A stretch of 64,000 nt of DNA from Alcaligenaceae bacterium (GCA_030538235.1 JAUNUJ010000010.1:1-64000); one strand, 5' to 3'. Shown: positions 37,134 through 48,033, counted from the first letter of the stretch. The notes: a model not told the origin generated them from the sequence alone. Translations and numbers: made by a program.

Positions 37134-38588
37134 ATGAAATGGGAAATTGTTATCGGTCTGGAAACGCATGTACAGCTCTCGACCGCTTCGAAAATTTTTT
37201 CCGGTAGCAGCACCGCTGTCGGCGCTGAACCAAACACTCAAGCTTGTGCCAATGATATGGCTTTACCCGGCACCTTACCGGTTATGAACCGCTCTGCGGT
37301 GCATAAAGCCATACAGTTCGGTCTGGCGATTAATGCCGATGTGGCTGAGTTCTCTCAGTTTGAACGTAAACATTATTTTTATCCTGATTTACCGAAAAAC
37401 TATCAAACCTCACAACTTGCCCACCCGATTGTGAGTGGTGGTCAAGTCAGTTTTATGGTGGGTGATGAGTTAAAAACACTAAATTTGACTCGCGCTCACT
37501 TAGAAGAAGACGCCGGTAAATCCCTCCACGAAAACTACCATTTAGCAGATGGCACAGCCGCCACCGGTATTGACTTAAACCGTACCGGCACGCCTTTGTT
37601 AGAAGTGGTTACCGAGCCTGATTTACGTTCAGCTGCCGAAGCCGTGGCTTATGCCCGCGCACTACACAGCTTAGTGGTATGGCTAGGTGTGTGTGACGGC
37701 AATATGCAAGAGGGTAATTTCCGTTGTGATGCTAACGTCTCTGTACGCCCTATGGGTCAAAAGGAACTGGGCACTCGTACCGAAATTAAAAACGTTAACT
37801 CATTCCGCTTCCTTGAGCGTGCCATTGCTTATGAAGCAGAGCGTCAAATCGAGGTGCTCGAAGATGGCGGCAAAATCGTTCAAGAAACTCGTCTCTATGA
37901 TGATGTTAATGATGAAACTCGAAGCATGCGCACCAAGGAAGATGCCCAAGACTATCGCTACTTCCCTTGTCCTGATTTACCACCCTTGATTGTCAGCAAA
38001 GCGTGGATTGAAGAAGTACGTCAATCCATGCCTGAATTACCGGCGGCTTGTCGCGAACGTTATGAATCTGAATTAGGTTTATCCGCTTATGATGCGGCAC
38101 AAATGACGGTTAACCGCGAAACGGCTGATTATTTTGAAAGCGTGCTAGCTGAAAGCTCTCCGCAACAAGCGAAAACGGTGGCCAACTGGATTATGGGTGA
38201 TGTTAACGCAACGCTCAATAGCTCCGGTCTTGATATGTGCGAGATCCCGGTTACACCGACAGGTCTGGCTAAACTTGTGACTCGCATTTCTGACGGCACC
38301 ATCTCTCACAAAGCTGCGCGCGATGTCTTCCAAGCCCTTTGGGCCGGTGAAAACAATGCCGATGTGGATCAGATTATTGAAGCCAAGGGTCTTAAGCAAA
38401 TTAGCGATAGCGGTGCCATTGAAGCCATCGTCGAGGCGGTGATGGAAGCAAATGCCGATATCGTTGAAGAGTACCGCTCAGGTAAAGACAAAGCCTTCAA
38501 CTCACTGGTCGGCCGCGTCATGCGCGAAGCCAAGGGCAAGGCCAATCCTGCTCAAGTTAATGAGATTTTAAAACAGAAGCTCGGTTGA
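37134..38588 (+). CDS. gatB: Asp/Glu-tRNA amidotransferase subunit B
   Basis: This is the tRNA-binding and kinase subunit of GatCAB. It begins [13 protein letters not shown] and carries the family segments [30 protein letters not shown] and [13 protein letters not shown]. The C-terminal YqeY-like tail ends [18 protein letters not shown]. 484 aa. It starts 3 bp after gatA. Confidence 0.96.
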   Translation: MKWEIVIGLETHVQLSTASKIFSGSSTAVGAEPNTQACANDMALPGTLPVMNRSAVHKAIQFGLAINADVAEFSQFERKHYFYPDLPKNYQTSQLAHPIVSGGQVSFMVGDELKTLNLTRAHLEEDAGKSLHENYHLADGTAATGIDLNRTGTPLLEVVTEPDLRSAAEAVAYARALHSLVVWLGVCDGNMQEGNFRCDANVSVRPMGQKELGTRTEIKNVNSFRFLERAIAYEAERQIEVLEDGGKIVQETRLYDDVNDETRSMRTKEDAQDYRYFPCPDLPPLIVSKAWIEEVRQSMPELPAACRERYESELGLSAYDAAQMTVNRETADYFESVLAESSPQQAKTVANWIMGDVNATLNSSGLDMCEIPVTPTGLAKLVTRISDGTISHKAARDVFQALWAGENNADVDQIIEAKGLKQISDSGAIEAIVEAVMEANADIVEEYRSGKDKAFNSLVGRVMREAKGKANPAQVNEILKQKLG

Positions 38589-38612
38589 TCGCTTTAATAT
38601 TGAATTGACTAC

Positions 38613-38646
38613 CTTCCCCATGGGACTCTAGCGGCTCGTGGGGAAG
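38613..38646 (+). terminator. Hairpin after gatB
   Basis: CTTCCCCA pairs with TGGGGAAG across an 18-nt loop, about 25 bp after the gatB stop. No T-run follows, so termination here is only plausible. Confidence 0.4.
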
Positions 38647-39073
38647 ACTAAACCAAGCCTAGCCTCGCCCCATCAGAGCATTCAAATCACTTCGACCTTC
38701 AGCTTAGCGAGACTAAGGCTGATGTCTTTACTCCTCCGATAAACTGTTCAACCTCACGCCGTGGAGCAATAACAGGTCCTTTAATCAGCTCGTCATCTCA
38801 TCCAACTAAACTAGGCTGATATGCAATAGAGCGAGATATTGACTGATTTACTACAAAATAAATTTGCCCTACGCGACCTAACAAGCTTTGTTGAGCCTTA
38901 TAAACTAGTGGAAATTTTGCTGTAAGCCTTTCTTTATTAACATAAAGGCAAAGATAAAAATTGAGGGACAGCGCAGCCAAAATGATTAACCCAGCTTTAC
39001 ATAACTATTGGGACATTGACGCTGCTCGCCACTAGAGTTAATAAGAAAAACAACAGTGACTTAAAAAATCAAA
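38647..39073. other. Gene-free region between gatB and pyrE
   Basis: No convincing reading frame, tRNA or repeat is seen in these 427 bp. Base composition and stop density suggest non-coding or decayed sequence. Both flanking genes end here. Confidence 0.5.
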
Positions 39074-39763
39074 CTAAGCCCCATACTTCTCACGGTAAGC
39101 AGCAACTGAGTTCTTATGCTGAGAGAATTGCTCATCCTCTTCTAACAAGCTCATGATATCAGTTAAAGATGCGATTGAAATCACCGGTAAACCGTATTTT
39201 TGCTCCACTTCCTGTACCGCAGAGCGCTCGGTAATATCCGAGTGATTGCCCCCTCTTTCCATACGATCGAGCGCAATTAAAACGGCCGCAGGCGTTGCCC
39301 CCTGAGACTCAATAATTTCTACTGAGTGACGCACAGAGGTACCAGCAGTTATCACATCATCAATAATCACGACCTTACCGGATAAAGGCGCACCCACTAA
39401 CAGACCTCCTTCACCGTGGTCCTTGGCCTCTTTACGGTCAAAGGCATAAGGTACATCACGCCCCTCTAGGCCTGGATGATTGGCCAAAGCAATAGAGGTT
39501 GCAGCAGCCAAACTAATGCCTTTGTAGGCCGGACCAAAAAGCATATCAAACTCGATCCCGGAACTTACTAGAGTATCGGCGTAAAACTTAGCTAACTCAC
39601 CCAAAGATTTACCGCTATTAAATAAACCGGCATTAAAGAAATAAGGGCTTAGACGACCCGATTTAGTTTCAAACTGACCAAATCGCAAAACGCCCAAATC
39701 AAGGGCAAAACGTACAAACTCACGACGTTGCTGAGCTTGCTGTTGCTGAGTAGTGTTATTCAT
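39074..39763 (-). CDS. pyrE: Orotate phosphoribosyltransferase
   Basis: The enzyme joins orotate and PRPP to give OMP in pyrimidine synthesis. The PRPP motif [14 protein letters not shown] lies near residues 132-145, and [10 protein letters not shown] and [12 protein letters not shown] are family segments. 229 aa. The N-terminus begins with a Gln-rich stretch (TQQQQAQQ) before the fold. It appears to be transcribed alone. Confidence 0.94.
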   Translation of the reverse strand: MNNTTQQQQAQQRREFVRFALDLGVLRFGQFETKSGRLSPYFFNAGLFNSGKSLGELAKFYADTLVSSGIEFDMLFGPAYKGISLAAATSIALANHPGLEGRDVPYAFDRKEAKDHGEGGLLVGAPLSGKVVIIDDVITAGTSVRHSVEIIESQGATPAAVLIALDRMERGGNHSDITERSAVQEVEQKYGLPVISIASLTDIMSLLEEDEQFSQHKNSVAAYREKYGA

Positions 39764-39871
39764 AAAAATGAGCCACAGGCTTTAATTTAAAAACGCTATT
39801 ATACAATTCTTTACAATTTAGAATCTTGCTATTTTATCCTTTGCCATAAAAGCATATACGATTAAAAAGCC

Positions 39872-40519
39872 CTATTCCTCTTGCAAAGTCGCTTCAATTA
39901 ATGGCCAGGCATTGTCCAATAACTTGCTCTGCGCTTCAGCCTTAGGGTGAATGCCATCAGCTTGCATCAATCCATCATCGCCCGCTACGTCTTCCATAAA
40001 AAACGGCAACAAAGGAATATCGTTACTTTCTGCAATACGCTTAAAATTATCCTCAAAGGCTTGGCTATAGGCCGTACCGTAATTCGGCGGAATCTTCATA
40101 CCGAAAAGCAAAGTCTCTGCCCCCGCTTCCAGTCCCATCACGACCAAACGCGTCAAATTGCGCTCTATCAGTGCAGGCGCTTGACCACGTAAACCGTCAT
40201 TACCCCCTAACTCGATAATCAAGATATCAGGCTGATGACTTTCTAGTAGATTTGGCAAGCGACTCAAGGCACCCGCCGCTGTTTCACCACTCATACTACT
40301 ATTGATCACCTCATGTTCACCGGGAAACTTTTGCTCCAAACGTTGCTCTAAAAGACTGACCCACCCTTGCTCTATCTCCATCCCGTAAGCGGCACTAATG
40401 CTGTCTCCCAAGACCAAAATACTTTTTGCTTGTGCACTACTGAAGCTGATAAGCGATAATAGGCTCAATAATAAGCCGCTAAGGAGCCTTTTACTTTTAT
40501 ATAAAGACTGGGTCATCAT
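39872..40519 (-). CDS. tesA: SGNH-family esterase/lysophospholipase (TesA-like)
   Basis: This is a periplasmic hydrolase. A signal peptide (SLISFSSAQA) is followed by the SGNH blocks: GDSISAAYG with the nucleophile Ser, the Gly in SSMSGETAAG, ELGGNDGLRG with the Asn, and the catalytic Asp/His in DGIHPKAEAQ. The frame is open to 40570, but ATG at 40519 (or 40516) gives a standard signal peptide (about 215 aa). It is divergent from the ybbA/ybbP-type pair, the same neighbourhood as E. coli tesA. Confidence 0.9.
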   Translation of the reverse strand: MMTQSLYKSKRLLSGLLLSLLSLISFSSAQAKSILVLGDSISAAYGMEIEQGWVSLLEQRLEQKFPGEHEVINSSMSGETAAGALSRLPNLLESHQPDILIIELGGNDGLRGQAPALIERNLTRLVVMGLEAGAETLLFGMKIPPNYGTAYSQAFEDNFKRIAESNDIPLLPFFMEDVAGDDGLMQADGIHPKAEAQSKLLDNAWPLIEATLQEE

Positions 40520-40602
40520 ATGCTTAATCTCATTTAAATTAATATCGTCGCCTGAAAACGCAACTAACACAAACTAATAGTGTCAGACACTAGGAATACT
40601 TT

Positions 40603-41322
40603 ATGCTACATCAATCACCTGACATCATGGTTAAAACCGAGGGCCTCAATCATCGCATCCAAACCCCGGAGCGAGAACTCCATGTGCTGCGTGATATTAA
40701 TTTAAGCATTAGGGCCGGTGAGCAAGTAGCGATTACCGGTCGCTCAGGCTCAGGTAAATCTACCTTACTGGGTTTATTAGCGGCCTTGGATAGTCCAAGT
40801 GAAGGAGCTATCTACTTATGCGGTCACCCGCTCCATCTATTACCAGAAGAACAGCGAGCAGCTGTGCGATTACAGCATATTGGTTTTGTGTTCCAATCAT
40901 TTCAACTACTGCCGCATTTAAGTGCCTTGGACAATGTGATGCTGCCCATGCGCTTACTCAGTAATTTTGATCTAAAATCAGCTAAACAACGGGCGCTAGA
41001 GATGTTGGAACGTGTTGGTCTAGCTGCTCAAAGTCGTCAAATCCCTAAAGTCTTATCAGGTGGTGAGCAACAACGCGTGGCCATTGCCCGCGCCCTTGTG
41101 CTGCAACCACAAGTGGTGTTTGCTGACGAACCGACCGGCAATCTGGATAGTGAAACAGCAGGCGATATTCAGCAACTCTTTTTCTCCCTTAATCAAGAAC
41201 AAGACACTACCTTAGTGTTGGTGACCCACGATCTGGAACTAGCTTCTAAGTGCCAACGTCGTTTGGACTTGCAAGACGGACAATTAATAGAGCTCAAAGC
41301 AGCGAAGCCAGTGGAGTCGTAG
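40603..41322 (+). CDS. ybbA: ABC transporter ATPase, YbbA type
   Basis: This ATPase belongs to the LolD/YbbA group, whose members work with large FtsX-like membrane proteins in lipid or lipoprotein handling. Walker [10 protein letters not shown] (about residues 46-54), signature [16 protein letters not shown] (near 148) and Walker [13 protein letters not shown] (near 170). 239 aa. The divergent tesA and the following 843-aa permease reproduce the ybbA-ybbP-tesA arrangement. The permease gene starts 4 bp downstream. Confidence 0.9.
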   Translation: MLHQSPDIMVKTEGLNHRIQTPERELHVLRDINLSIRAGEQVAITGRSGSGKSTLLGLLAALDSPSEGAIYLCGHPLHLLPEEQRAAVRLQHIGFVFQSFQLLPHLSALDNVMLPMRLLSNFDLKSAKQRALEMLERVGLAAQSRQIPKVLSGGEQQRVAIARALVLQPQVVFADEPTGNLDSETAGDIQQLFFSLNQEQDTTLVLVTHDLELASKCQRRLDLQDGQLIELKAAKPVES

Positions 41323-41326
41323 CTAA

Positions 41327-43858
41327 ATGAGACGCTATTTCTCCCTATTGGGCGCCTTATTAAAGCAAAGTTCAGGCTCCGGGGCCTTATTATTACTACT
41401 AATTGCCTTATCCCTAGCCATCAGCGCCACCACCGCCCTGCGCTTCAGTCATCAGCAAATTCAATATGCCCTAGCCAAGCAATCCGCTCAATTACTGGCT
41501 GCCGACTTAGTGCTAAGTTCATCGCGTCCTATTGATGAAAAATGGCAAAGCTATGCTCACGAAAAGGGTCTAACAACCTCAAACGCCTTGCTATTCAACA
41601 GCATGGCCATGAGCAATGATGAATTTATTTTAGTCAATGTCAAAGCCATTGAAACGAATTTCCCCCTCCGTGGTGAATTACAAATAGCGGATAAAGCAGC
41701 GTTTACGGACAGTGACGTGCAGCAGGAGATAGACAAAAGCCTACTAAACAAGGCCCAACTACAAAGTGGGCAAATATGGCTTAGCCCTATTCTCTTTGAT
41801 TTACTCAAGGTACAACCAGGCGACGAGGTGCAAATTGCTGATGCTACCTTTATAGTTAGCGGTTTAATTCATAAAGACACCAATCAAGAGACCGGTTTTG
41901 GTGGGTTTTCTCCTACCGTGATGATTCGCGCCGACGAGGTTGAACGCACCGGTGCCATTCAATTAGGCAGTCGCCAAGACTATCGCTTATTAATGAGCGG
42001 TGAGCCCAGCCAAGTCGAAGCCTTCATCAAACAACATAGTGAAGCACTTAAAGCGCTCACACCAAGTGCTTCGTCGGCGACACGGGAAATTGGCTCAGTC
42101 CGTCTTTTACAATCCAATCAAGGCATCTCCCAACTGGTGGAGCCGATGCGGCATCTGCATACCTTTATGCAGCTGGCCAATCTCCTCACCCTCTTATTAT
42201 GTGGCATTGCTATCGCTTTATCTGCTCATCGTTATGTCACTCAAAACCAAGATCATGTGGCCATGATGCGTTGCTTGGGTGCCTCTCGTAGCCAACTACT
42301 CTGCTCATTTATCAGCTTACTGTTAGTGGTTGCGTTAATCAGCACAATTATCGGAATGTTCTTAGGGTTGATTTTCGGTTATGGGTTACTGAATTTAGTT
42401 GCGCTGCTACTGCCACACATCGAATTACAATTTTCTTTGTTGACTATGATCAGCGGCCCTCTCCCGGTCGCTGCACTAACTTGTGCTCTGATGCTGGCGG
42501 GTTTTGTGATGCCTGCGATCTGGCAATTGAGTGCTATGCCGCCGATTAATGTCTTGCGCCCCTCTCATCGTCTAAGCGTTAGTTGGCGTCTCCTGCTGCC
42601 AATGGCTGTTATCAGTCTGTTGGTTTTTGCGATGAATATCAGTCAGGATATTTTTTTAGGCATTGCTGTATTACTCGGTATATTTGCTTTGGCTTTGGGA
42701 TTTTTCTTATTCATATGGCTAGTCCTTTTTATGATAAGAAAATATCTCCACGCAAGCGAACAATGGCTACGACAACCCGCCAAAACAGCTCTCCAAATCA
42801 CTGCCTTGGCACTGGGTTTGAGTCTTTTTACCGTACTCTTTTTGCTGCGCGCAGATCTACTGGATAGATGGCAAGAGCAATTACCGGAAGGCACACCCAA
42901 TCACTTTGTACTGGGTGTGCCATCCTATGAACGTGAAGACTTCGAAACCATGCTAGAAGCCCGTCAATGGCCAGCCGATCCTCTGTACTCCTTTGTCCGT
43001 GGTCGATTAGTGGCTAAAAACGGTCAGGCCTTTAATGAGGAAATCATTGAGCGCAGTAACACGTTAAGACGCGAGCTGAACCTGACTCAAAGCGAGACTT
43101 TTCCGGACAATAATATCTTTATTGCCGGCCCCGCCGAATTTAGTGGTCCTAATCAATTATCGGTGGAACAAAGAAACGCACGCGAACTCGATCTGGAACT
43201 GGGCGATATCCTGCACTTTGAATTGCCTGACGGTCCGATTGAAGCTGAAGTCGTCAGCTTTAGACAAGTGCAGTGGGAAAGCTTTACTCCAAACTTTTTC
43301 TTTGTTTTCTCTCCCGGCACCATGGCACAAGACAGCGCCAGCTATTTAGGCAGTTTTTATCTGCCACCGGCACAAAAAAACCAGTTAAGTGAATTAATTC
43401 GTCTCCATCCGACCACTGTCTTTATTGATGTGGATGCTATCCTCACTCAAGTCATGGACATGGTCTATATGATTAGCCAAGTGATCAGCTATCTGGCGAT
43501 ATTAGTATTAGTCGCTGGTCTGTTAGTGCTTCTAGCTAGCCTAAATCTACTGATGGATGAGCGTCGTACAGAGGTCGCCTTATTGCGCGTTATTGGGCTT
43601 TCTGAACGACGTATTAAGCGTTACTTGACCGTGGAAATGACCTTGATCGGCCTTGCTTCCGGCCTTGTCGCGATGTTTTTTGCGGAGCTTATCAGTGCCA
43701 TAGCTACTCAATACCTCAAGCTACCATGGCAATTTCATGGACTTTATTGGTGGTTATTGCCACCGACAATGGCCTTAGTCTGTGGTCTAATCGGTCGCTA
43801 TCGTCTGCGCCGTCTATGGCTCCAAGCTCCCTTGCGAAGCTTAAAGACCGTGGATTAG
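41327..43858 (+). CDS. ybbP: FtsX-like ABC transporter permease, YbbP type
   Basis: This is an 843-aa inner-membrane protein with an N-terminal helix, a large periplasmic domain (about residues 45-255), a first FtsX-like helix set (about 265-400), a central helix pair, a second periplasmic domain (about 520-695) and a final FtsX-like set with LLASLNLLMDERRTEVALLRVIGLSERRIKRYL. This twofold layout is that of YbbP. It forms a unit with the ATPase directly upstream. Its substrate is not known. Confidence 0.9.
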   Translation: MRRYFSLLGALLKQSSGSGALLLLLIALSLAISATTALRFSHQQIQYALAKQSAQLLAADLVLSSSRPIDEKWQSYAHEKGLTTSNALLFNSMAMSNDEFILVNVKAIETNFPLRGELQIADKAAFTDSDVQQEIDKSLLNKAQLQSGQIWLSPILFDLLKVQPGDEVQIADATFIVSGLIHKDTNQETGFGGFSPTVMIRADEVERTGAIQLGSRQDYRLLMSGEPSQVEAFIKQHSEALKALTPSASSATREIGSVRLLQSNQGISQLVEPMRHLHTFMQLANLLTLLLCGIAIALSAHRYVTQNQDHVAMMRCLGASRSQLLCSFISLLLVVALISTIIGMFLGLIFGYGLLNLVALLLPHIELQFSLLTMISGPLPVAALTCALMLAGFVMPAIWQLSAMPPINVLRPSHRLSVSWRLLLPMAVISLLVFAMNISQDIFLGIAVLLGIFALALGFFLFIWLVLFMIRKYLHASEQWLRQPAKTALQITALALGLSLFTVLFLLRADLLDRWQEQLPEGTPNHFVLGVPSYEREDFETMLEARQWPADPLYSFVRGRLVAKNGQAFNEEIIERSNTLRRELNLTQSETFPDNNIFIAGPAEFSGPNQLSVEQRNARELDLELGDILHFELPDGPIEAEVVSFRQVQWESFTPNFFFVFSPGTMAQDSASYLGSFYLPPAQKNQLSELIRLHPTTVFIDVDAILTQVMDMVYMISQVISYLAILVLVAGLLVLLASLNLLMDERRTEVALLRVIGLSERRIKRYLTVEMTLIGLASGLVAMFFAELISAIATQYLKLPWQFHGLYWWLLPPTMALVCGLIGRYRLRRLWLQAPLRSLKTVD

Positions 43859-44325
43859 AGCTGCGATTTTACTCATCCGAGCAAGATAAATTCGCTGATT
43901 AAATTTGAGTGAGTGCTTCAACAGACGCCTCCTGCCAATTCTGACCCAAAAAACAACATTAGCTAAGAACACACTACCTTAAAGTATTAGAAAAAAAAGC
44001 GTTAAGTACGATGTCGCTCATTGACTACTATAAGCTCAAAAACAGCACCTTTGAGGCCTAGGAAGCAGTTATAAATTGAGTAATAAGTCATCTCCATAGA
44101 ACGTTTCAAGAGCTACCCAGCCACAATGGCACAAAGCAATCATAAATAAACAGTTTAATATCCCCACTACCTTTGAGCCAACACAAACAAGGGTAAACCC
44201 TAGGATGATACAATAATTAATAAGGGCCGTTCAGATAAAAAACAGGAACTTAACACAAGCACTGTACAATTTCGGACCTTAAGACAATTCATAAAAATCA
44301 AAAATTAAGTTAAAAGATTTTAATT
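43859..44325. other. Gene-free region upstream of exonuclease III
   Basis: These 467 bp are AT-rich and have no frame with family-like sequence. Short pieces such as ATGTCGCTCATTGACTAC (near 44010) open a frame that stops quickly. No terminator with a T-run is seen after ybbP. The right end must hold the xth promoter. Confidence 0.45.
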
Positions 44326-45126
44326 ATGCTAAAAGTAACTACCCTGAATGTTAACGGTATCCGCGCCGCAGCCAGAAAAGGTTTTTTCGACTGGATGCAA
44401 CAACAGGATGCAGATATTTTCTGTTTGCAGGAAACCAGGATCAGTGAAGGCGATCTAAAAGACGATATTCGCCATCAACCCGGTTATAAAAGCGTTTATA
44501 ACCATGCAGAGAAAAAAGGTTATAGCGGCGTTGCTCTCTACTACAAAGGCGAGCCGGAGCTCTCTCAAGGCATGGGTTGTGATGAGTTTGATCCCGAGGG
44601 ACGAATTATCAATGCTACGTGGGATGATTTGACTGTTATTAGCGCTTACCTCCCCTCCGGATCCAGCAGCGAAGAACGCCAAGCCGCTAAGTTCCGTTTC
44701 CTGGATAAATTCGGCCCTTGGATTGACGAAATGATGCGACATCATCGCGAAACCGGTCATGAATACATTATTTGTGGCGACTGGAACATAGCTCACAAAG
44801 AAATCGATCTTAAAAACTGGCGTGGCAATCTTAAAAACTCCGGTTTTACGCCCGAAGAGCGGGCGTGGATGACGCATTTATTTGAAGAACGCGGTTTTGT
44901 TGATGTGTTCCGCCAATTAAACCAAGATCCTGAGCAATACACTTGGTGGAGTAATCGTGGACGAGCATGGGATAACAATGTCGGATGGCGTATTGACTAC
45001 CATATCAGCACCCCGGGCATTGCAGCAAAAGCGTTTAGCGCCGAGATCTACAAAGCGGATCGCTTTTCAGACCATGCTCCTTTAACTGTTTTGTATAACG
45101 TTAATAAGGACAAATACATAAGATAA
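44326..45126 (+). CDS. xth: Exodeoxyribonuclease III
   Basis: This is an AP endonuclease and 3'-5' exonuclease of the EEP superfamily, acting in base excision repair. Motifs are LNVNGIRAAARKGFFDWM with Asn, CLQETRI with the metal-binding Glu (near 35), GDWNIAHKEIDLKNW with Asp and Asn (near 151), WWSNRGRAWDNNVGWRIDY with the Asp, and SDHAPL with the His. 266 aa. It appears to be transcribed alone. Confidence 0.94.
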   Translation: MLKVTTLNVNGIRAAARKGFFDWMQQQDADIFCLQETRISEGDLKDDIRHQPGYKSVYNHAEKKGYSGVALYYKGEPELSQGMGCDEFDPEGRIINATWDDLTVISAYLPSGSSSEERQAAKFRFLDKFGPWIDEMMRHHRETGHEYIICGDWNIAHKEIDLKNWRGNLKNSGFTPEERAWMTHLFEERGFVDVFRQLNQDPEQYTWWSNRGRAWDNNVGWRIDYHISTPGIAAKAFSAEIYKADRFSDHAPLTVLYNVNKDKYIR

Positions 45127-45298
45127 ACACTAACTAGCCAAAGCTTGATCCAGATCATACAATAGCAAATTAGTTATAAACTTATAAGTCACGCTTATAT
45201 TGTTTTGCTGAGTCATGGGATTGCAAACTAATCTTGTACGACTCAGCAATAAAACGTGTTTACCCAGCACTTTAAATGCAACAAAATAAATAAACAGT

Positions 45299-46171
45299 AT
45301 GCATGAATTTGAATTTGTCAAAAAAAGTGGCTTTACCGGCCTAGATGGACAATGGTTTGAACCTATTTTAAAAAATGGTTCACCCGTCGGTCTATTTAAC
45401 TTTCAACAACTTGAATATGCGGCCTATTTACCAAAAAATCGACCGCAAGAGAAGTTGCCTCTGATCGTCATGATCCATGGATGTGGTCAAAGCGCTAATA
45501 GCTTTGCCGCCGGCACTCGCATGAACGAATACGCGGAGCAATACGGTTTTGCCGTGCTGTATCCCTACCAGAACAACTTCCGCAATATGAACAATTGTTG
45601 GCACTGGTTTAATGCCTCCGAAAGACAAAGTCTGGAAGAAAAAAACTCGATTATTGAGATTGTTACCGGCCTACTTCATGCCTGTGACAACCTTGATTCT
45701 GAGCGAGTGTATTTGGTTGGTATGTCCTCAGGCGCAGCCTTGGCAGGACTGATTGCCACGGAGTATAGCCAATTATTTGCCGGCTTAGCCTTACACTCCT
45801 GTCCAATGTTCCCGGAAGCCCGTAACGCGGCGGGTTCCATACGTATTATGAAGGACGGATACAGAGGAATCATTAGTGATATTCCTGTGCCGATTAGCTA
45901 TGTAGAAAATCCTTTACCTGTTATGATCATTCATGGCGAAAAGGATGATTACGTCAATCCTATCAATGCCGAACAACTACATAGATGGTTTACGAGCCTT
46001 AACCGCAAAGCCGGGCGCATACGTTATGAGCGCGCTAAGCCTGTTACGCTAAAATTGATTTCCGACCTCTGGCATGGCTGGTCAAATGGTGATCCTGAGT
46101 ACCGTTATAACGAAGAATCTGAGTTTGATGCCTCAAGAGAGATTTTAACGTTTTTTCGTCTTAATAAATAA
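45299..46171 (+). CDS. PHB-depolymerase-family esterase
   Basis: This is an alpha/beta hydrolase of the poly(3-hydroxybutyrate) depolymerase type. The oxyanion region is MIHGCGQSANSFAAGTRMNEYA (near residues 58-79). The lipase box GMSSGA carries the nucleophile (near 143), the Asp is in HGEKDDYVN and the His in DLWHGWSNG. No signal peptide is seen, so it is cytoplasmic. No PHB synthesis genes are near, and the substrate may be another ester. The gene abuts the following methyltransferase with no gap. Confidence 0.8.
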   Translation: MHEFEFVKKSGFTGLDGQWFEPILKNGSPVGLFNFQQLEYAAYLPKNRPQEKLPLIVMIHGCGQSANSFAAGTRMNEYAEQYGFAVLYPYQNNFRNMNNCWHWFNASERQSLEEKNSIIEIVTGLLHACDNLDSERVYLVGMSSGAALAGLIATEYSQLFAGLALHSCPMFPEARNAAGSIRIMKDGYRGIISDIPVPISYVENPLPVMIIHGEKDDYVNPINAEQLHRWFTSLNRKAGRIRYERAKPVTLKLISDLWHGWSNGDPEYRYNEESEFDASREILTFFRLNK

Positions 46172-47506
46172 ATGAACATTAAAAATTTACCTCAGCTGCA
46201 TCCCGCGGAACTTGAGCACACTCAAAAACTGGCGGAGATTCTACAACAAGAAATTGAGACCAATGGCCCTATTTCTTTTGAGCACTATATGACACAGGCT
46301 CTTTATCATCCCGAATACGGCTATTACACTAGCGGTCGCCACAAATTGGCTAGCCACAAAAGTAGTCAGGAATCGATTAAAGCTTCCACGCAGGAACATC
46401 TGGAGCTGGGTGAGGAAATACCTGAGGACGGCAAGGAGCCAGCCATGGGTCTCGTTCGCACTGATGAAACAAGTGAATCCGCCATGACAACTGCAGAAGC
46501 AGTCAGCGGCGACTTTATCACTGCGCCCGAATTGAGTCCTTGGTTTGGCCGTACCTTGGCCCTTGCCGTCACTGAGGTACTCTCTCATTGTGAGGAAAAA
46601 AACATTCTCGAATTCGGTGCCGGTAGCGGGATTTTGGCAAAACAGATTCTAGATAGCATTGACGACGAAAAAATCAAGTACTTCATAATTGAACTATCTA
46701 GTGATCTCAAAGACTTGCAACAAAAAACCTTGGCTGAATACGCTGATCGTGTGGTCTGGTTAGAGGAATTACCGACCGCTTTTATCGGCTGCGTGATTGC
46801 TAATGAGGTGTTAGATGCGATGCCGGTGCGTCTCTTTACCTATGATGACCAATGCACCCTCAAAGAGCGTTATGTTAATATCCGCTTAGCCTCCACAACC
46901 GCAGACGAATCCGAACTTGATGTCAGCGATCGCCTCTTTACCTGGTCAGATCAAGAAATCGACAGTGAAAGTATCCCTGATGATATCAAGAGCATGCCCA
47001 AGGTCGCCGGCTATACTAGCGAATTTAATCAACAAGCCAAAGGCTGGGTCAGCAGCATGGGTGAGTGGTTACAACAAGGCGCAGCGATTATCATTGATTA
47101 CGGTTTTCCAAAGGCCGAATACTACCACCCTCAGCGCAGTCAAGGCACCCTGATGTGTCATTTCCGCCATCATGCGCATGCTGAAGTCCTGTCGCTTCCC
47201 GGCATTCAAGACATTACGGCGCATGTGGACTTCTCTGCGATTGCAGAAAAAGCGGTTGAAGCTGGCTTAGATGTGATCGGTTATACCTCACAAGCCAACT
47301 TCTTAATCAATAGCGGCATACTGGATCTATTGTCTAGCCTAGATCCCGAGAATATAGAGAGTTATGCTCTAAACATCGGTCCGGTTCAAAAACTACTGTC
47401 CGAATCAGAAATGGGTGAATTATTTAAAGTCATGATGCTAAGTAAGAACGTTAAGGAGCTTGACCCCATTGGTTTTAGCCAAGCCGACCGACGCTCACAA
47501 CTATAG
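46172..47506 (+). CDS. SAM-dependent methyltransferase of the MidA/NDUFAF7 family, with insertion
   Basis: Bacterial relatives of NDUFAF7 are class I methyltransferases with protein arginine as likely target. Motifs are ISFEHYMTQALYHPEYGYYT at the start, FGAGSGILAKQI as the SAM loop (near residue 149), IANEVLDAMPV and IIDYGFPKAEYY. Between YYTSGR and SGDFITAPELSP, normally only a few residues apart, there is an insertion of about 50 residues rich in Glu, Ser and Thr (about 54-107). 444 aa is long for the family. It starts directly after the esterase stop. Confidence 0.85.
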   Translation: MNIKNLPQLHPAELEHTQKLAEILQQEIETNGPISFEHYMTQALYHPEYGYYTSGRHKLASHKSSQESIKASTQEHLELGEEIPEDGKEPAMGLVRTDETSESAMTTAEAVSGDFITAPELSPWFGRTLALAVTEVLSHCEEKNILEFGAGSGILAKQILDSIDDEKIKYFIIELSSDLKDLQQKTLAEYADRVVWLEELPTAFIGCVIANEVLDAMPVRLFTYDDQCTLKERYVNIRLASTTADESELDVSDRLFTWSDQEIDSESIPDDIKSMPKVAGYTSEFNQQAKGWVSSMGEWLQQGAAIIIDYGFPKAEYYHPQRSQGTLMCHFRHHAHAEVLSLPGIQDITAHVDFSAIAEKAVEAGLDVIGYTSQANFLINSGILDLLSSLDPENIESYALNIGPVQKLLSESEMGELFKVMMLSKNVKELDPIGFSQADRRSQL

Positions 47507-47555
47507 TTAGTCATCAGCTTAAGGAGATGGCCTGCATTGTGCCGACATAAGAACC

Positions 47556-48026
47556 ATGGTTTTATATTACTTTTTAGCCTTTGCAGCCGCCATGGCTATT
47601 GCTATCCAAGCACCCATCAACTCGCGTCTAGGTCAAGACTTGATGGGTCAACCTCTATTAGCCGCCTTGATTTCCTTTTCGGTGGGCACCATCGCGCTCT
47701 TAATTGTCTGTATTTTTCGCGCTGACTTTAGCCCTCTTGCGTCCACCTTAAACCAACAGCCTCTATGGAAGTTCTCCGGCGGCTTGTTGGGGGCCTTTAT
47801 GGTTTTTTGCAGCGCTTTTTTACCCTTAAAAATCGGCTTGAGCAACTTTCTTTTTGTGATTGTGCTTACGCAAATGGTCGTGGCCCTAATTATTGACCAC
47901 TTCGGACTAATCGGCATGCCTATCAGACAAATTGATATTTGGCGAATCTTTGGTGCCTTAATTATGTCGGTGGGTTTATTTGTGTTTTTCTTTGGTGGCA
48001 AAATTGCCAAACAATTACTCGCCTAA
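47556..48026 (+). CDS. DMT-superfamily YdcZ-type membrane protein
   Basis: This 156-aa protein has five hydrophobic helices and the family pattern AIAIQAPINSRLGQDLMGQPLLAALISFSVGTIAL at the start (residues 12-47 seen in register), then KFSGGLLGAFMVF and a final helix LIMSVGLFVFFFGG. It matches the DMT YdcZ (DUF606) family of small transporters. Substrate unknown. It is convergent with cca with only 7 bp between stops. Confidence 0.85.
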   Translation: MVLYYFLAFAAAMAIAIQAPINSRLGQDLMGQPLLAALISFSVGTIALLIVCIFRADFSPLASTLNQQPLWKFSGGLLGAFMVFCSAFLPLKIGLSNFLFVIVLTQMVVALIIDHFGLIGMPIRQIDIWRIFGALIMSVGLFVFFFGGKIAKQLLA

Positions 48027-48033
48027 AATTTGC

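Noticed and set aside
38798-38980. 60-codon frame between gatB and pyrE
   Set aside because: No ribosome-binding site, no family pattern and no conserved context.
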